A stretch of 57,600 nt of DNA. Origin: an uncultured Rubrobacteraceae bacterium (GTDB lineage: Bacteria; Actinomycetota; Rubrobacteria; Rubrobacterales; Rubrobacteraceae). The stretch lies in contig CADCVF010000001.1 of the NCBI GenBank assembly GCA_902806095.1, positions 1 to 57,600 of the forward strand, given 5' to 3'. Below, in pieces: positions 23,808 through 32,774 of the stretch (its first letter is position 1; each line of letters starts with the position of its first letter). The translations under genes were made by a program, and so were the position numbers. The notes under the pieces were generated by a model. It ran no database searches. It had not been told where the DNA came from and worked only from the letters and a program-made list of their open reading frames with translations.

Positions 23808-23883
23808 CCGTTTGGCCGAGGACGACAGGACCTGAGAGAATGACGTTCCTGATGCGAGTGGTAGTTTTGGAGAAGGATTTCTT

Positions 23884-25356
23884 ATGACCGAGATGAAAGC
23901 GACGACAGAGGAGCAGATCGCCCGCGTCACTATCTCCGCCGACGCCGGGTTTCTTCCGCCGGTGGGCGAGTTCGTAAAGCAGATGACCCGCCGGCTAGGC
24001 TTGAGGGATGCAGAGCATGTGGACCGGGCTGTCGAACTGGTGTGCATGAACGTCATCGAGCTCGCCTTCGGGCCCGAAGAGGAGGGGGCTTTGGAGGTGC
24101 AAGTCCTGCGCCGGGCGGGCCTCGTGGTCGTGGCGGTCGAAGACCAGGGGCTGCCTTTCGATTACAAACGCCTGGAAGACGGGGAGGATCGAACCGTGCT
24201 CGAGATACTTCACGGGTCCTTCGACGAGACCCGCTTCATAAACCTCGGCCGAAGCGGTAACAGGGTCGAGCTACTCAAGCACCTTCCTCACAACGACGTC
24301 AGGGATCATCTCCCCGAGGATGAGCACCGTAGAACCCTGGAAGCCACCGCCGTGCCCGAAGATATCCCTCTGGAGATTCGCATGATGCGCCCTGAGGAAT
24401 CCTTCGAGCTTTCGCGCTGTGTCTACCGCTCCTACGGCTACAGTTACGACTGGGACTATATCTACTATCCCGAAAGGATCAGGGAGCTTCAGGAGAAAGG
24501 TCTTATGGTCTCCTGCGTCGCGGTGACGCCTGAGGGCGAGTTCGTGGGACATCTAGCCATTACCCTAGATCATCCCGCCTCGCCTGTCGGGGAGGCCGGG
24601 CAGGCGGTCGTGGACCCGCGGTTTCGTGGACACCATCTGTTCCCGAAGATGAAGACCTTCATGGCAGAGTGGGCCGGGGAGGCCGGCATGTACGGGCTCT
24701 ACAGCGAGGCGACCGCCGTTCATCCATACAGTCAGAGAGGCAATCTTCATCTCGGCGCGAGGGAGACAGGCTTCTTGCTCGGCTATATACCTGCGTCCGT
24801 CTCGTACAAGCAGATCGGCGAGGAGAGGGAAGGGCGTCGCGGGTCCGTCGCCCTGTTCTACATGCGCGTCAGAGGCGAACCGGAGCGGGAGATCTACCCT
24901 CCCGCACCTTATCTGGAAGCGGTCAGGCGCGTCGTCGAGCACAATGGGCTGCGGCGTGTCATCGGAGAGATCCCTGACCCGGCGCTACAGCACTCCCTGA
25001 TGAGCGTCGAGGTGCGTCAAGACCACAACCTCGCCTTCGTGCGGATCGATGAACCTGGGGCTGACCTGGAGGAGCTGGTCCGCACTCATCTGCGCGATCT
25101 CTCCCTGCACCGGGTGGATTGCGTCTACGTAGATCTTCCTCTCTCCCACCCAGCAACGTCGAGCGCCGCTGCCGGGCTGGAGAACCTCGGGGTGTTCTTC
25201 GGGGGGATCATCCCCGAAGCCCACCCAGGAGGAGGAGACGTGCTCCGGCTCCAGTACCTGAACAACATCGAGATCCAGCCCGGCGACGTCAGCACGGCCT
25301 CGGACTTCGGGGAGGAACTCCTTGGCATGATCTTTCGGCAGAGTTCCCTTCCATGA
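23884..25356 (+). CDS. Anti-sigma-like HATPase fused to GNAT acetyltransferase
   Basis: A 490-residue fusion. Residues 1 to about 140 form an RsbW-type ATPase: LVCMNVIELAFGPEEEGALE carries the N-box asparagine, VAVEDQGLPFDYKRL the G1-box aspartate, and FINLGRSGNRVELLKHLP the ATP-lid end. Residues from about 160 to 330 resemble a GNAT domain (IRMMRPEESFELSRCVYRSY, VSCVAVTPEGEFVGHLAITL, QAVVDPRFRGHHLFPKMKTF, the last replacing the usual R/Q-x-x-G/A acetyl-CoA loop). Residues 330-490 are a further, unassigned region, perhaps a second divergent GNAT-like half. ATG 23884 follows a GGAGAAGG ribosome site. It stands alone. It could link phosphorylation or anti-sigma binding to acetylation. Confidence 0.75.
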   Translation: MTEMKATTEEQIARVTISADAGFLPPVGEFVKQMTRRLGLRDAEHVDRAVELVCMNVIELAFGPEEEGALEVQVLRRAGLVVVAVEDQGLPFDYKRLEDGEDRTVLEILHGSFDETRFINLGRSGNRVELLKHLPHNDVRDHLPEDEHRRTLEATAVPEDIPLEIRMMRPEESFELSRCVYRSYGYSYDWDYIYYPERIRELQEKGLMVSCVAVTPEGEFVGHLAITLDHPASPVGEAGQAVVDPRFRGHHLFPKMKTFMAEWAGEAGMYGLYSEATAVHPYSQRGNLHLGARETGFLLGYIPASVSYKQIGEEREGRRGSVALFYMRVRGEPEREIYPPAPYLEAVRRVVEHNGLRRVIGEIPDPALQHSLMSVEVRQDHNLAFVRIDEPGADLEELVRTHLRDLSLHRVDCVYVDLPLSHPATSSAAAGLENLGVFFGGIIPEAHPGGGDVLRLQYLNNIEIQPGDVSTASDFGEELLGMIFRQSSLP

Positions 25357-25371
25357 GATCGCGCCCGCGGG

Positions 25372-25836
25372 TCAGGCGACCGTGAGGTCCAATTCGCTGG
25401 AGATCTCGATACTCCCTTTTACTGAAGCTGCCACCGGACAGCTATCGGCGTAGACTTCGAGGACCCTCTCTATGGTCTCGCGGTCGCTTTCGTCTGCGGT
25501 AAGGTGGAGGGTCTGTTTGATTCGCTTGATGACGAGCACCTTGCTCTCGACCTCGATCTCTCCGACCGTCTCGGCGTGGAGGTTCTCGAACGACACCTGA
25601 CGCGCTGCCAGCGCGCCCGAAAAGGTGCCGAGCAGTCAGCCGCCCGCGGCTGCGACCACATAGTCGAGCGTGGTGTCGTAGGGTTCGACATCCTCTGGAG
25701 AGACGCCGTAGTGTTCGGCGACCTCGCTGTGGACGCCGAACACTACAGGATCATCCTGAACAGGCAGATACGCGTGGCGGATCTTACCCTCCACCGGCTC
25801 CACCTTCACCTCCGAGACGTACTTTACTCCTGACAC
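25372..25836 (-). CDS. OsmC-family peroxidase with in-frame UGA (probable selenoprotein)
   Basis: Reading through one TGA at 25638-25636 gives 154 residues, the normal size of an OsmC/Ohr-like protein. The part before it ends LDYVVAAAGG; the part after it reads LLGTFSGALAARQVSFENLH in the same frame. UGA is codon 67, exactly where the family has its reactive cysteine, and the second cysteine is kept at about 133 (YADSCPVAAS). A hairpin 18 bases past the UGA fits the bacterial SECIS rules. OsmC-like proteins are a known selenoprotein family, so selenocysteine is the best reading. The product would reduce organic or fatty-acid hydroperoxides in the cytosol. Standard gene finders would split it into two fragments (25636-25836 and 25372-25596). 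Confidence 0.85.
25599..25617 (-). promoter_or_regulatory. Candidate bacterial SECIS hairpin
   Basis: On the mRNA, GGCGCGCU-GGC-AGCGCGUC forms an eight-pair stem with one G-U pair and a three-base loop. The loop begins 26 bases after the UGA and its first two bases are G. Known bacterial SECIS elements have the loop roughly 16-37 bases downstream and a G among the first two loop bases. Confidence 0.65.
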
Positions 25837-25881
25837 GCTCTCCTCCTCTCCTCTGTGTGTCCACAGTATACAAGCCCCTCT

Positions 25882-26136
25882 CTAGTGTGCGCTGGGTGGC
25901 GCCCGTCTCCCGCGCAAGGCGGAGAAGATGCCCCAGAGGCTCACCAGCGCCCAGGTACCTTCCAGAAGCAGGAAGCCCAGTTGCTGGTCTATGACGGCAA
26001 CCACCGTCAGCACTGCCGAGCCCAGGAAATTGGCTACTGAGTACCAGAGGTTAGAGGGCTGTATCCAACCAAACAGGTTGGCGGCGAAGGCGGCGAGTAT
26101 AGCCAGCGCGCCGAGAACCGAGATCACCTGCAGCAC
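25882..26136 (-). CDS. CBU_0592-type small membrane protein
   Basis: An 84-residue protein with three hydrophobic segments: VISVLGALAILAAFAANLFG, LWYSVANFLGSAVLTVVAVI and FLLLEGTWALVSLWGIFSAL. The sequence WIQPSNLWYSVANFLGSA and the segment spacing match the CBU_0592 family of bacterial inner-membrane proteins of unknown function. It is on the same strand as the AhpD-like gene and starts 22 bases after its stop, so the two may share a transcript. Nothing else identifies its role. Confidence 0.7.
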   Translation of the reverse strand: MLQVISVLGALAILAAFAANLFGWIQPSNLWYSVANFLGSAVLTVVAVIDQQLGFLLLEGTWALVSLWGIFSALRGRRAPPSAH

Positions 26137-26157
26137 AGAGGTGTACCTCCCGAAGTT

Positions 26158-26757
26158 CTATCTCGCCAGCGCGTGGTACTCCTCGTTCGGGATCATGCCG
26201 CAAGCCAGCGACATGCGGTTGGTGAAGTTATACATGCTTGCGATCTCTACTATATCCCAGACTTCCTCCTCGGTCAGCCCGTAACCCTTGAGGTGTTCGA
26301 GGTCTTCCGGATCGCAATCCAGCGGGCGCTCGGTGATCTTGACGGCGAAGTCCAGGATGGCCGTGCGGCGCTCGTCGAGGCCTGCCCTCCTGTGATCCAG
26401 CGTGATGCGGTCGGCGAGGATGGGGTCGCCGAGGGCCTGGCGAAGGGCGGCGCCGTGGGCGACCAGGCAGTAGAGGCAGCCGTTCGCCATCGAGACGGCG
26501 ACAGCGATCATCTCCCTCTCAGCAGCGTCCAGGTTCTGGGTTGGCTCGTGGAGCTGGCGGTAGTGGGCGAACCAGGCGGAGAGCCGCTCGGGACGATAAC
26601 TATAGGCCCTGAAGACGTTGGGCACGAACCCGACCATCTCTCGCGCCTTCCGAAAGAGTCCCCGCAACCCCTCCGGCAGCTCGGACTCTTCGGGGACGGA
26701 GAACCAGCTAATGGGCACGCCAGTCCCCTTGCGCGAGATGTGCTCGACCTCAGTCAT
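26158..26757 (-). CDS. Peroxidase-related AhpD/carboxymuconolactone decarboxylase-like protein
   Basis: A 199-residue protein of the peroxidase-related branch of the AhpD-like superfamily. The all-helical core contains [20 protein letters not shown] with the redox pair CxxC and the following histidine (AHGAALR), the proton-relay arrangement of AhpD. The carboxyl [16 protein letters not shown] is typical of this branch. It should cycle as a dithiol peroxidase or peroxidase partner. The neighbouring OsmC-type gene points to a peroxide-defence cluster. The ATG follows its upstream aldo/keto reductase gene by nine bases, so they are probably co-transcribed. Confidence 0.85.
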   Translation of the reverse strand: MTEVEHISRKGTGVPISWFSVPEESELPEGLRGLFRKAREMVGFVPNVFRAYSYRPERLSAWFAHYRQLHEPTQNLDAAEREMIAVAVSMANGCLYCLVAHGAALRQALGDPILADRITLDHRRAGLDERRTAILDFAVKITERPLDCDPEDLEHLKGYGLTEEEVWDIVEIASMYNFTNRMSLACGMIPNEEYHALAR

Positions 26758-26766
26758 CGACGCCTC

Positions 26767-27756
<990 letters not shown>

Positions 27757-27934
27757 AGATCTCTCCTCTAGCCTGGGGCACTCTGATACACCCGTCGAGT
27801 TTATTACACAATCCAGGCACTGGCTGCGGACCCTGGTTGATCAAGGCGTGCACGAGAGGACCATTGCGTGTGAGAATAGGAGGTCTCGACAGGCTCGTGC
27901 GAAGCTGCGTGGTCAGAGAAGGAGGAGCGTCGAT

Positions 27935-28426
27935 TTGCGTGACGTGGCCGTCAGGGGCTGCGAACCGGAAGATTACAAGGCCGTGCACCTCATCTACTCC
28001 TCCCCGCGAGCCATGGCCGAAACGCTCGGTCTTCCGTTCTCCTCGGAGCAGGCATGGCGCGAAGAGCTGGCCCGAGGGCGGGACGACAACTTCTCTATGG
28101 TGGCCTGCGTACAGGGCGAGGTCGTAGGGCACCTGGATCTCAGTGTCTACATGAACCCAAGAACACGGCACTCGGGACACTTCGGGATAGCGGTTAGGGA
28201 CGACTGGCAGGGAAGGGGCGTAGGCACAGAGTTGATGAAGGCTTGCCTGGACCTCGCAGACAACTGGTTGGACCTCAGGAGGTTGGATCTCCGGGTCTAC
28301 GTGGATAATGCGCCAGCAATAGCCCTCTACAAGAAGTTCGGATTCGAGATAGAGGGGACCCACAGGTGGTTCGCTCTAGGCAACGGCGAGTACGTCGATG
28401 CCCACGTCATGGCCCGTCTGCGGTGA
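27935..28426 (+). CDS. GNAT-family N-acetyltransferase
   Basis: A 163-residue GNAT enzyme. AVRGCEPEDYKAVHLIYSSP opens the domain; GEVVGHLDLSVYMNPRTRHS forms the central strands; the acetyl-CoA loop is DDWQGRGVGTELMKACLDLA; and VYVDNAPAIALYKKFGFEIE closes it. The pattern resembles PhnO/RimI-like and spermidine-acetyltransferase enzymes. A TTG start at 27935 is chosen since AGGAGG lies nine bases upstream; GTG 27944 is an alternative, and the open frame upstream shows no family resemblance. It is divergent from the aldo/keto reductase operon. Confidence 0.8.
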   Translation: MRDVAVRGCEPEDYKAVHLIYSSPRAMAETLGLPFSSEQAWREELARGRDDNFSMVACVQGEVVGHLDLSVYMNPRTRHSGHFGIAVRDDWQGRGVGTELMKACLDLADNWLDLRRLDLRVYVDNAPAIALYKKFGFEIEGTHRWFALGNGEYVDAHVMARLR

Positions 28427-28494
28427 GTGACTTCCAGCTCTCTGGGTGGAGTGCGATCCTCTGGCGCCTGGCATGATCTACGAAAGTAAAGAGA

Positions 28495-28710
28495 TCAGCC
28501 CACCAGCGGCCCGAGTTGGTAGACGTGCCCCCAGGGATGGAACACGATCTCCTCGCCACCCCCGACCAACTCCTCCCGGCTGACGGTGATGCCGACCTGA
28601 TCCAGGTTGAGGAGGGTAGCCTCTTCTTGCGCAGTCCTATCAGCCGTGACTATGGTGATGATTCGTACCCGTTGCCCGACCCACGAGCCGGGTACTTGCT
28701 CCTCTTCCAT
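28495..28710 (-). CDS. Hypothetical small protein
   Basis: A 71-residue protein I do not recognise. It reads VPGSWVGQRVRIITIVTADR, then ATLLNLDQVGITVSREELVG and EEIVFHPWGHVYQLGPL. The pattern of short strands, with VRIITI, GITVSRE and EEIVFHPW, resembles a small beta-barrel of the LSM or Hfq-like kind, but that is only an impression. ATG 28710 follows AGG-rich sequence. It has no partner on its strand within 130 bases. Confidence 0.5.
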   Translation of the reverse strand: MEEEQVPGSWVGQRVRIITIVTADRTAQEEATLLNLDQVGITVSREELVGGGEEIVFHPWGHVYQLGPLVG

Positions 28711-28847
28711 CTCAGCCTCCCCTATGAGCCTACAACACCCGCAGGGTATCAGAAGGCCGGAGAGACGTGCTGCGACGAGCTTGCGGTTCTCCCGTAGCGC
28801 ACCGGTTTGTCTCGTCCGTGGCCAGGGTATTCATGACCGGACTCGAG

Positions 28848-29201
28848 CTAGCGCTCCGTTCTCTCCGGCAGGTAGCCCATAACGGCGCGCAGGCCGAAGT
28901 CTCCGGGCAGGTCCGAGGTGAAGCGGCGGACACCGAAGGTCTTGCTGGCGTCGAGCTTTATCTCGCGCCCGGCGAGGTGCGGGAAGATGGCGTGTGCGGC
29001 GTAGATGGGATCCTCACCCTTCAGGCGGACGAGGCCCTTGCGCTTCCTGAGACCCTCCTCGCCAGCGGCGTAGAGGCTCGCCTCTCCAGCCCCCGCGCAG
29101 CAGATGGCCAACCTGTGCCAGTCGAGGACCAGCGCCTCGCCAGGACGCAACATCCGCCGGGCCGCTGATGTCAGACGAACATCGAAGGAATAACGCTCCA
29201 T
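28848..29201 (-). CDS. Hypothetical protein
   Basis: A 117-residue protein, unrecognised. It begins MERYSFDVRLTSAARRMLRP and continues GEALVLDWHRLAICCAGAGE, then DPIYAAHAIFPHLAGREIKL and FTSDLPGDFGLRAVMGYL. Two adjacent cysteines and several histidines are present but no known metal motif. It looks soluble. It stands alone, followed by a perfect 24-bp palindrome upstream of its start on the far side (29219-29242). Confidence 0.5.
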   Translation of the reverse strand: MERYSFDVRLTSAARRMLRPGEALVLDWHRLAICCAGAGEASLYAAGEEGLRKRKGLVRLKGEDPIYAAHAIFPHLAGREIKLDASKTFGVRRFTSDLPGDFGLRAVMGYLPERTER

Positions 29202-29218
29202 GCCATCATTTTACCCAT

Positions 29219-29242
29219 AAGGGCGGTTCGCGAACCGCCCTT
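29219..29242. repeat. Family C palindrome, complete copy
   Basis: A perfect 24-bp palindrome with half-site AAGGGCGGTTCG. It lies between the start of the gene at 28848-29201 and the stop of the aldo/keto reductase at 29247, where it could end the latter's transcript. Degenerate copies occur at 44523, 50047 and 50506. Confidence 0.65.
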
Positions 29243-29246
29243 GCAC

Positions 29247-30242
29247 CTAGACTCGTTGGGCGTTGCGGATGAAACGGTATGGGTAGACGTCTTCGAGGGC
29301 GCTCGCCTCGGAGAGATCCTCCACCTGCTCTCCCGTCAACTCCCAGCCGCTCGCGCCGATGTTGTCTTCGAGTTGTTCCACTGTGCGGGCGCCGATGATC
29401 GGTGCGGTGACGCCATCTTGCCGCAGGAGCCAGTTCAGCGAGATCTGGGCGTAGGACTTGCCCATCTCATCGGAGATCCTTCCTACAACATCGAGCGCGG
29501 CCCAGTTGCGCCCTGTGGCGCGGCGGTCCCAGTATTCCTCCATCGACTCCACGGCGCCCGCGATGCGCGAGTCCTCGGGCGGGTCCTCGTCGCGGCGGTA
29601 TTTCCCGGAGAGGAAGCCGCCGCCTAAGGGGCTCCAGGGGATCACACCGAGCCCCTCCTCCACGCAGACGGGCAAGACCTCCCGCTCGATATTGCGCTCG
29701 ACGAGCGAGTATTGCGGCTGCAGGCAAACGAACCTCTCGAAGCCGTTTGCCTCGCTCGTATCCAGGCTCCTCATCAGTTGCCAGCCCGTAAAGTTGGAGA
29801 CGCCTATATAGCGCACTTTGCCGCTCCTGACCAGGTCGGAGAGGGCGGAGAGGGTCTCTTCGAGTGGCGTGGCCTCGTCCCAGCAGTGCACCTGGTAGAG
29901 ATCTATATAGTCCGTGCCGAGGCGCCTGAGGCTGTCCTCGCATCCCTGCATTATGTGTTTGCGCGAGAGGCCGACATCGTTCGGGCCCTCTCCCATAGGG
30001 AACCGGACCTTCGTGGCCAGGACGACTTCGTCGCGGACATCCCTCAGTGCACTGCCTGTTATCTCCTCGGAGATACCGTTGGAGTAGACGTCGGCGGTGT
30101 CAACGAAGTTGCCTCCGGCCTCCAGGAAGCGGCCGACGATCTCTCTGGAAGTCTCCTCGTCGGCCTCCTGTCCGAAGGTCATGCACCCCAGGCACAGCTC
30201 GGAGACCATCAGACCCGTGTTCCCAAGACGTGCGTACTCCAT
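29247..30242 (-). CDS. Aldo/keto reductase
   Basis: A 331-residue aldo/keto reductase. Aspartate and tyrosine are in [15 protein letters not shown], lysine in [13 protein letters not shown], histidine in [13 protein letters not shown], and the NADP(H) loop in [15 protein letters not shown]. It is closest in style to the AKR11/12 group and to the enzyme at 26767-27756, but they share only family-level similarity. ATG 30242 is chosen for its AGGAGCAGGGT ribosome site; the open frame reaches 30329. Substrate unknown. It is flanked by palindromic repeats on both sides. Confidence 0.9.
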   Translation of the reverse strand: MEYARLGNTGLMVSELCLGCMTFGQEADEETSREIVGRFLEAGGNFVDTADVYSNGISEEITGSALRDVRDEVVLATKVRFPMGEGPNDVGLSRKHIMQGCEDSLRRLGTDYIDLYQVHCWDEATPLEETLSALSDLVRSGKVRYIGVSNFTGWQLMRSLDTSEANGFERFVCLQPQYSLVERNIEREVLPVCVEEGLGVIPWSPLGGGFLSGKYRRDEDPPEDSRIAGAVESMEEYWDRRATGRNWAALDVVGRISDEMGKSYAQISLNWLLRQDGVTAPIIGARTVEQLEDNIGASGWELTGEQVEDLSEASALEDVYPYRFIRNAQRV

Positions 30243-30354
30243 ACCCTGCTCCTCTCGGATCTCCACCATCGAAAGGCCGTACTTTAACATACGGGGTCCA
30301 ACCACTTTCGTACTGCTCGCCGCTCTCATCTTTCGTAGCAGGGATGTGAACTGA

Positions 30355-30448
30355 AGGCAACAGGTTTCAGGCTTCAGGATTTTTCCCTGGGAACGGGCGT
30401 ACTACGAATCACGCCATGAACCCTGCTGATGCCTGAAACCTGTTGCCT
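30355..30448. repeat. Family A repeat with 18-bp perfect inverted arms
   Basis: AGGCAACAGGTTTCAGGC (30355-30372) has its exact reverse complement at 30431-30448. The 58 bases between hold TTCAGGAT and a short palindrome. The right arm contains part of the nadE stop codon (30447-30449), so the nadE mRNA would end within the hairpin. Confidence 0.7.
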
Positions 30449-32171
30449 ACGCTTCGTCGTTGCGTTCGAAGTAGCGGTTGGTGATTGGCATACGCCTGTC
30501 GCGGCCGAAGGCCCGGCCCGTGACTTTTATGCCTGTCGGGGCCTGGCGGCGCTTGTACTCGGCCCTGTCCACGAGTTGCACGATGCGTCGCACGTCGTCT
30601 TCGTCGAAGCTTGAGGCCACGATCTCGGCCACCCCCCTGTCCTCCTCGATGTAGGCCTCCAGGATAGGGTCGAGGACCTCGTAGGGCGGCAGGGAGTCCG
30701 TGTCGCGCTGGTCCTCGCGCAGTTCGGCGGTGGGCTCTTTGGTGAGGACCGAGTCGGGGATGACCTCGCGGTTCTTCCTCTCGTTGAAGTGCCGCGCAAC
30801 CCTGTATACGAGGTTCTTGGGCACGTCCTTTATGACCGCGAAACCGCCGGCAGAGTCGCCGTAGAGCGTCGAGTAGCCCACGCTCATCTCGCTCTTGTTG
30901 CCCGTAGAGAGGACGATCCAACCGAACTTGTTGGAGAGGGCCATCAGGATATTCCCCCTGATGCGACTCTGCAAATTCTCCTCCGTCACGTCCTCGGGGA
31001 GCCCCTTGAAGGCGCCTTTCATCATCTCCCTGTAGGCGTCGAAGGCTGGCCCGATGGGGATGGTCTGGGTGTCTATACCGAGGCTCTTGGCGAGCGCCGC
31101 TGCGTCGGTGTTGCTCCCCTCCGAGGTGTAGCGGCTAGGCATGAGGACGCCGGTGAGATTCTCGGGACCGAGGGCCTCGACAGCGACGGCGGCGGCCAGA
31201 GACGAATCTATGCCGCCCGAGAGACCGAGCACGGCCCGCGAGAATCCGTTCTTGCGGAAGTAGTCACCGAGGCCGAGCACGAGAGCTTCGAGCACCTCGC
31301 CTTCCTCCGACAGTGAAGACTCGACCCTCGATTCGACCGGCTCCAGCGCGGCCGGCTCGTATGCAGGAACCCTTATTGTCTCTGGCTTACGATCTGTGTT
31401 CTCCTTGCGGGGCCTCGGGTCATGAAGGCGTTGCATGAGCGAGTGATCCGGGTACAGGTCGACGAGCAGCAGGTCTTCTTTGAACTGGCGGGCCCGCGCC
31501 ACGAGCCTGCCCTCGGGGTCGAAGACGACGGAGTGGCCGTCGAAGACGAGCTCGTCCTGGCCGCCCGTGAGGTTGCAGAACACGACGTAGCAGCCGTAGT
31601 CCGAAGCCCGCACGCCTAGCATCCTCTCCCTGGCGGCGCCCTTCCGCCTGTGGTAAGGGGAGGCCGAGATGTTGAGTAGGACGCTCGCCCCGCCGAGGGC
31701 CTGCTCGCGGGCCGGGCCGCCGGGGTACCAGATGTCCTCGCACACGCTCACCCCGACGAGGGCGTCGCCGATATCGAGGATCGGGGCGCCAGAACCCTCC
31801 CTGAAGTAGCGATTCTCGTCGAAGACGCCGTAGTTGGGCAGGTAGTGTTTGTGGTAGCGATGCAGCACCTCGCCGCCGGATACCACGGCGCAGGCGTTGT
31901 ACAGGTCGGCGTCCAGGTCAACGAAGCCCACGGCGGCCACCACGTTCTCGGGCACCCGCCCGGCGAACTCGTGGAGCGCCCTCATATTCTCCTCGATAAA
32001 GCTTCGGCGCATGAGAAGGTCCTCGGGCGGATAGCCGGGGATGGTCAGCTCGGGGTAGGCGACTAGATCTGCGCCCGAATCGGTCGCCCGCTCCAGGGTG
32101 TCGGCCATCTTCTCGACGTTCCCCCAGATATCTCCGACGGTGGTGTTGATCTGGGCCAGCGCAACCCTCAT
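30447..32171 (-). CDS. nadE: Glutamine-dependent NAD+ synthetase
   Basis: A 574-residue two-domain enzyme that makes NAD from deamido-NAD using glutamine. The amino domain (1 to about 270) is a nitrilase-type amidase with glutamate in AYPELTIPGYPPEDLL, lysine in YHKHYLPNYGVFDE and cysteine in VGVSVCEDIWYPGG. The synthetase domain has the P-loop LGLSGGIDSSLAAAVAVEAL near 305-325 and STGNKSEMSVGYSTLYGD near 450. The length is that of bacterial glutamine-dependent enzymes. The ATG start begins with the amidase strand MRVALAQINTTVGD. Confidence 0.95.
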   Translation of the reverse strand: MRVALAQINTTVGDIWGNVEKMADTLERATDSGADLVAYPELTIPGYPPEDLLMRRSFIEENMRALHEFAGRVPENVVAAVGFVDLDADLYNACAVVSGGEVLHRYHKHYLPNYGVFDENRYFREGSGAPILDIGDALVGVSVCEDIWYPGGPAREQALGGASVLLNISASPYHRRKGAARERMLGVRASDYGCYVVFCNLTGGQDELVFDGHSVVFDPEGRLVARARQFKEDLLLVDLYPDHSLMQRLHDPRPRKENTDRKPETIRVPAYEPAALEPVESRVESSLSEEGEVLEALVLGLGDYFRKNGFSRAVLGLSGGIDSSLAAAVAVEALGPENLTGVLMPSRYTSEGSNTDAAALAKSLGIDTQTIPIGPAFDAYREMMKGAFKGLPEDVTEENLQSRIRGNILMALSNKFGWIVLSTGNKSEMSVGYSTLYGDSAGGFAVIKDVPKNLVYRVARHFNERKNREVIPDSVLTKEPTAELREDQRDTDSLPPYEVLDPILEAYIEEDRGVAEIVASSFDEDDVRRIVQLVDRAEYKRRQAPTGIKVTGRAFGRDRRMPITNRYFERNDEA

Positions 32172-32248
32172 GCACTAAATATATCGCGCCTTGCAGGTTC
32201 GTGCCCGTAGGGCGTCGCCTGCTGGCATCCGGCCTGGCCAACCTTCGG

Positions 32249-32254
32249 TAGAAT
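32249..32254 (+). promoter_or_regulatory. -10 box placing transcript start at ATG 32263
   Basis: TAGAAT ends eight bases before ATG 32263, with no ribosome site between. The transcript start should fall at or beside the ATG, as for 16614 and 20868. The -35 region is weak. Confidence 0.4.
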
Positions 32255-32262
32255 TCCGCGCG

Positions 32263-32691
32263 ATGGTCGCCCGAAAGCGCACCCCCGCGGATGCAGGAGC
32301 TCTGGCCGCAGGCCTCCTCGTCGACGCCTGCCGGCCGCATTCCGAAGACTCGTTGCGGCTGGAGGTGGTCAGGGACCTGGCGCTAGACCTCGGGCGCCGG
32401 CTCGAGATCCTCGCAGAAGAAGACTTCGCCGCCGACTCCCTCATAGAAGCCACGCTGGCGTGCGCCGATCTTGCCACCCTCGCCGCCTGCAACCATACTG
32501 CTCTCCCCGATGATGAAAAGCCTCTCGCAGCGGCGGCCACGCACCTGGCAGCCGGAGCCACGCGTGCCCTCATCTCCCTCGTCGAGTCAGAGACGGGAAC
32601 TCTGGACGAAGCCCACGCCGAGAATACGCTAAAGGACGCGCGCAGCGCGGGCTGGCGGGCCGACCTGGGCGTGAGTCAGCTAGTCAGCTAG
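32263..32691 (+). CDS. Hypothetical helical protein ending in repeat DNA
   Basis: A 142-residue, alanine- and leucine-rich, probably all-helical protein, unrecognised. Parts read DAGALAAGLLVDACRPHSED, RLEVVRDLALDLGRRLEILA and LIEATLACADLATLAACNHT. The last codons, GTGAGTCAGCTAGTCAGCTAG, are family B repeat sequence, so the end VSQLVS and the stop codon come from the repeat. The original carboxyl end may be lost or extended. The start is probably leaderless. It is divergent from nadE. Confidence 0.5.
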   Translation: MVARKRTPADAGALAAGLLVDACRPHSEDSLRLEVVRDLALDLGRRLEILAEEDFAADSLIEATLACADLATLAACNHTALPDDEKPLAAAATHLAAGATRALISLVESETGTLDEAHAENTLKDARSAGWRADLGVSQLVS

Positions 32692-32735
32692 TCAGCACGC
32701 TACGCCCTTCGGGCTTCACTTGTCAGCATCTCAGC
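32671..32735. repeat. Family B repeat, locus 2
   Basis: Three CTAGTCAG-like words run into TCAGCACGCTA, then GCCC-TTC-GGGC and CTTGTCAGCATCTCAGC. The left part is translated as the end of the gene at 32263-32691. Confidence 0.65.
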
Positions 32736-32774
32736 TGCGTGATTCGTGGTAGGTAGATACCTTCGCCAGTGGCT

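Noticed and set aside
25636-25836. OsmC gene as a pseudogene broken by a stop codon
   Set aside because: The only break is one UGA at the exact catalytic cysteine codon, with intact frames, normal length, the second cysteine conserved and a SECIS-like hairpin.
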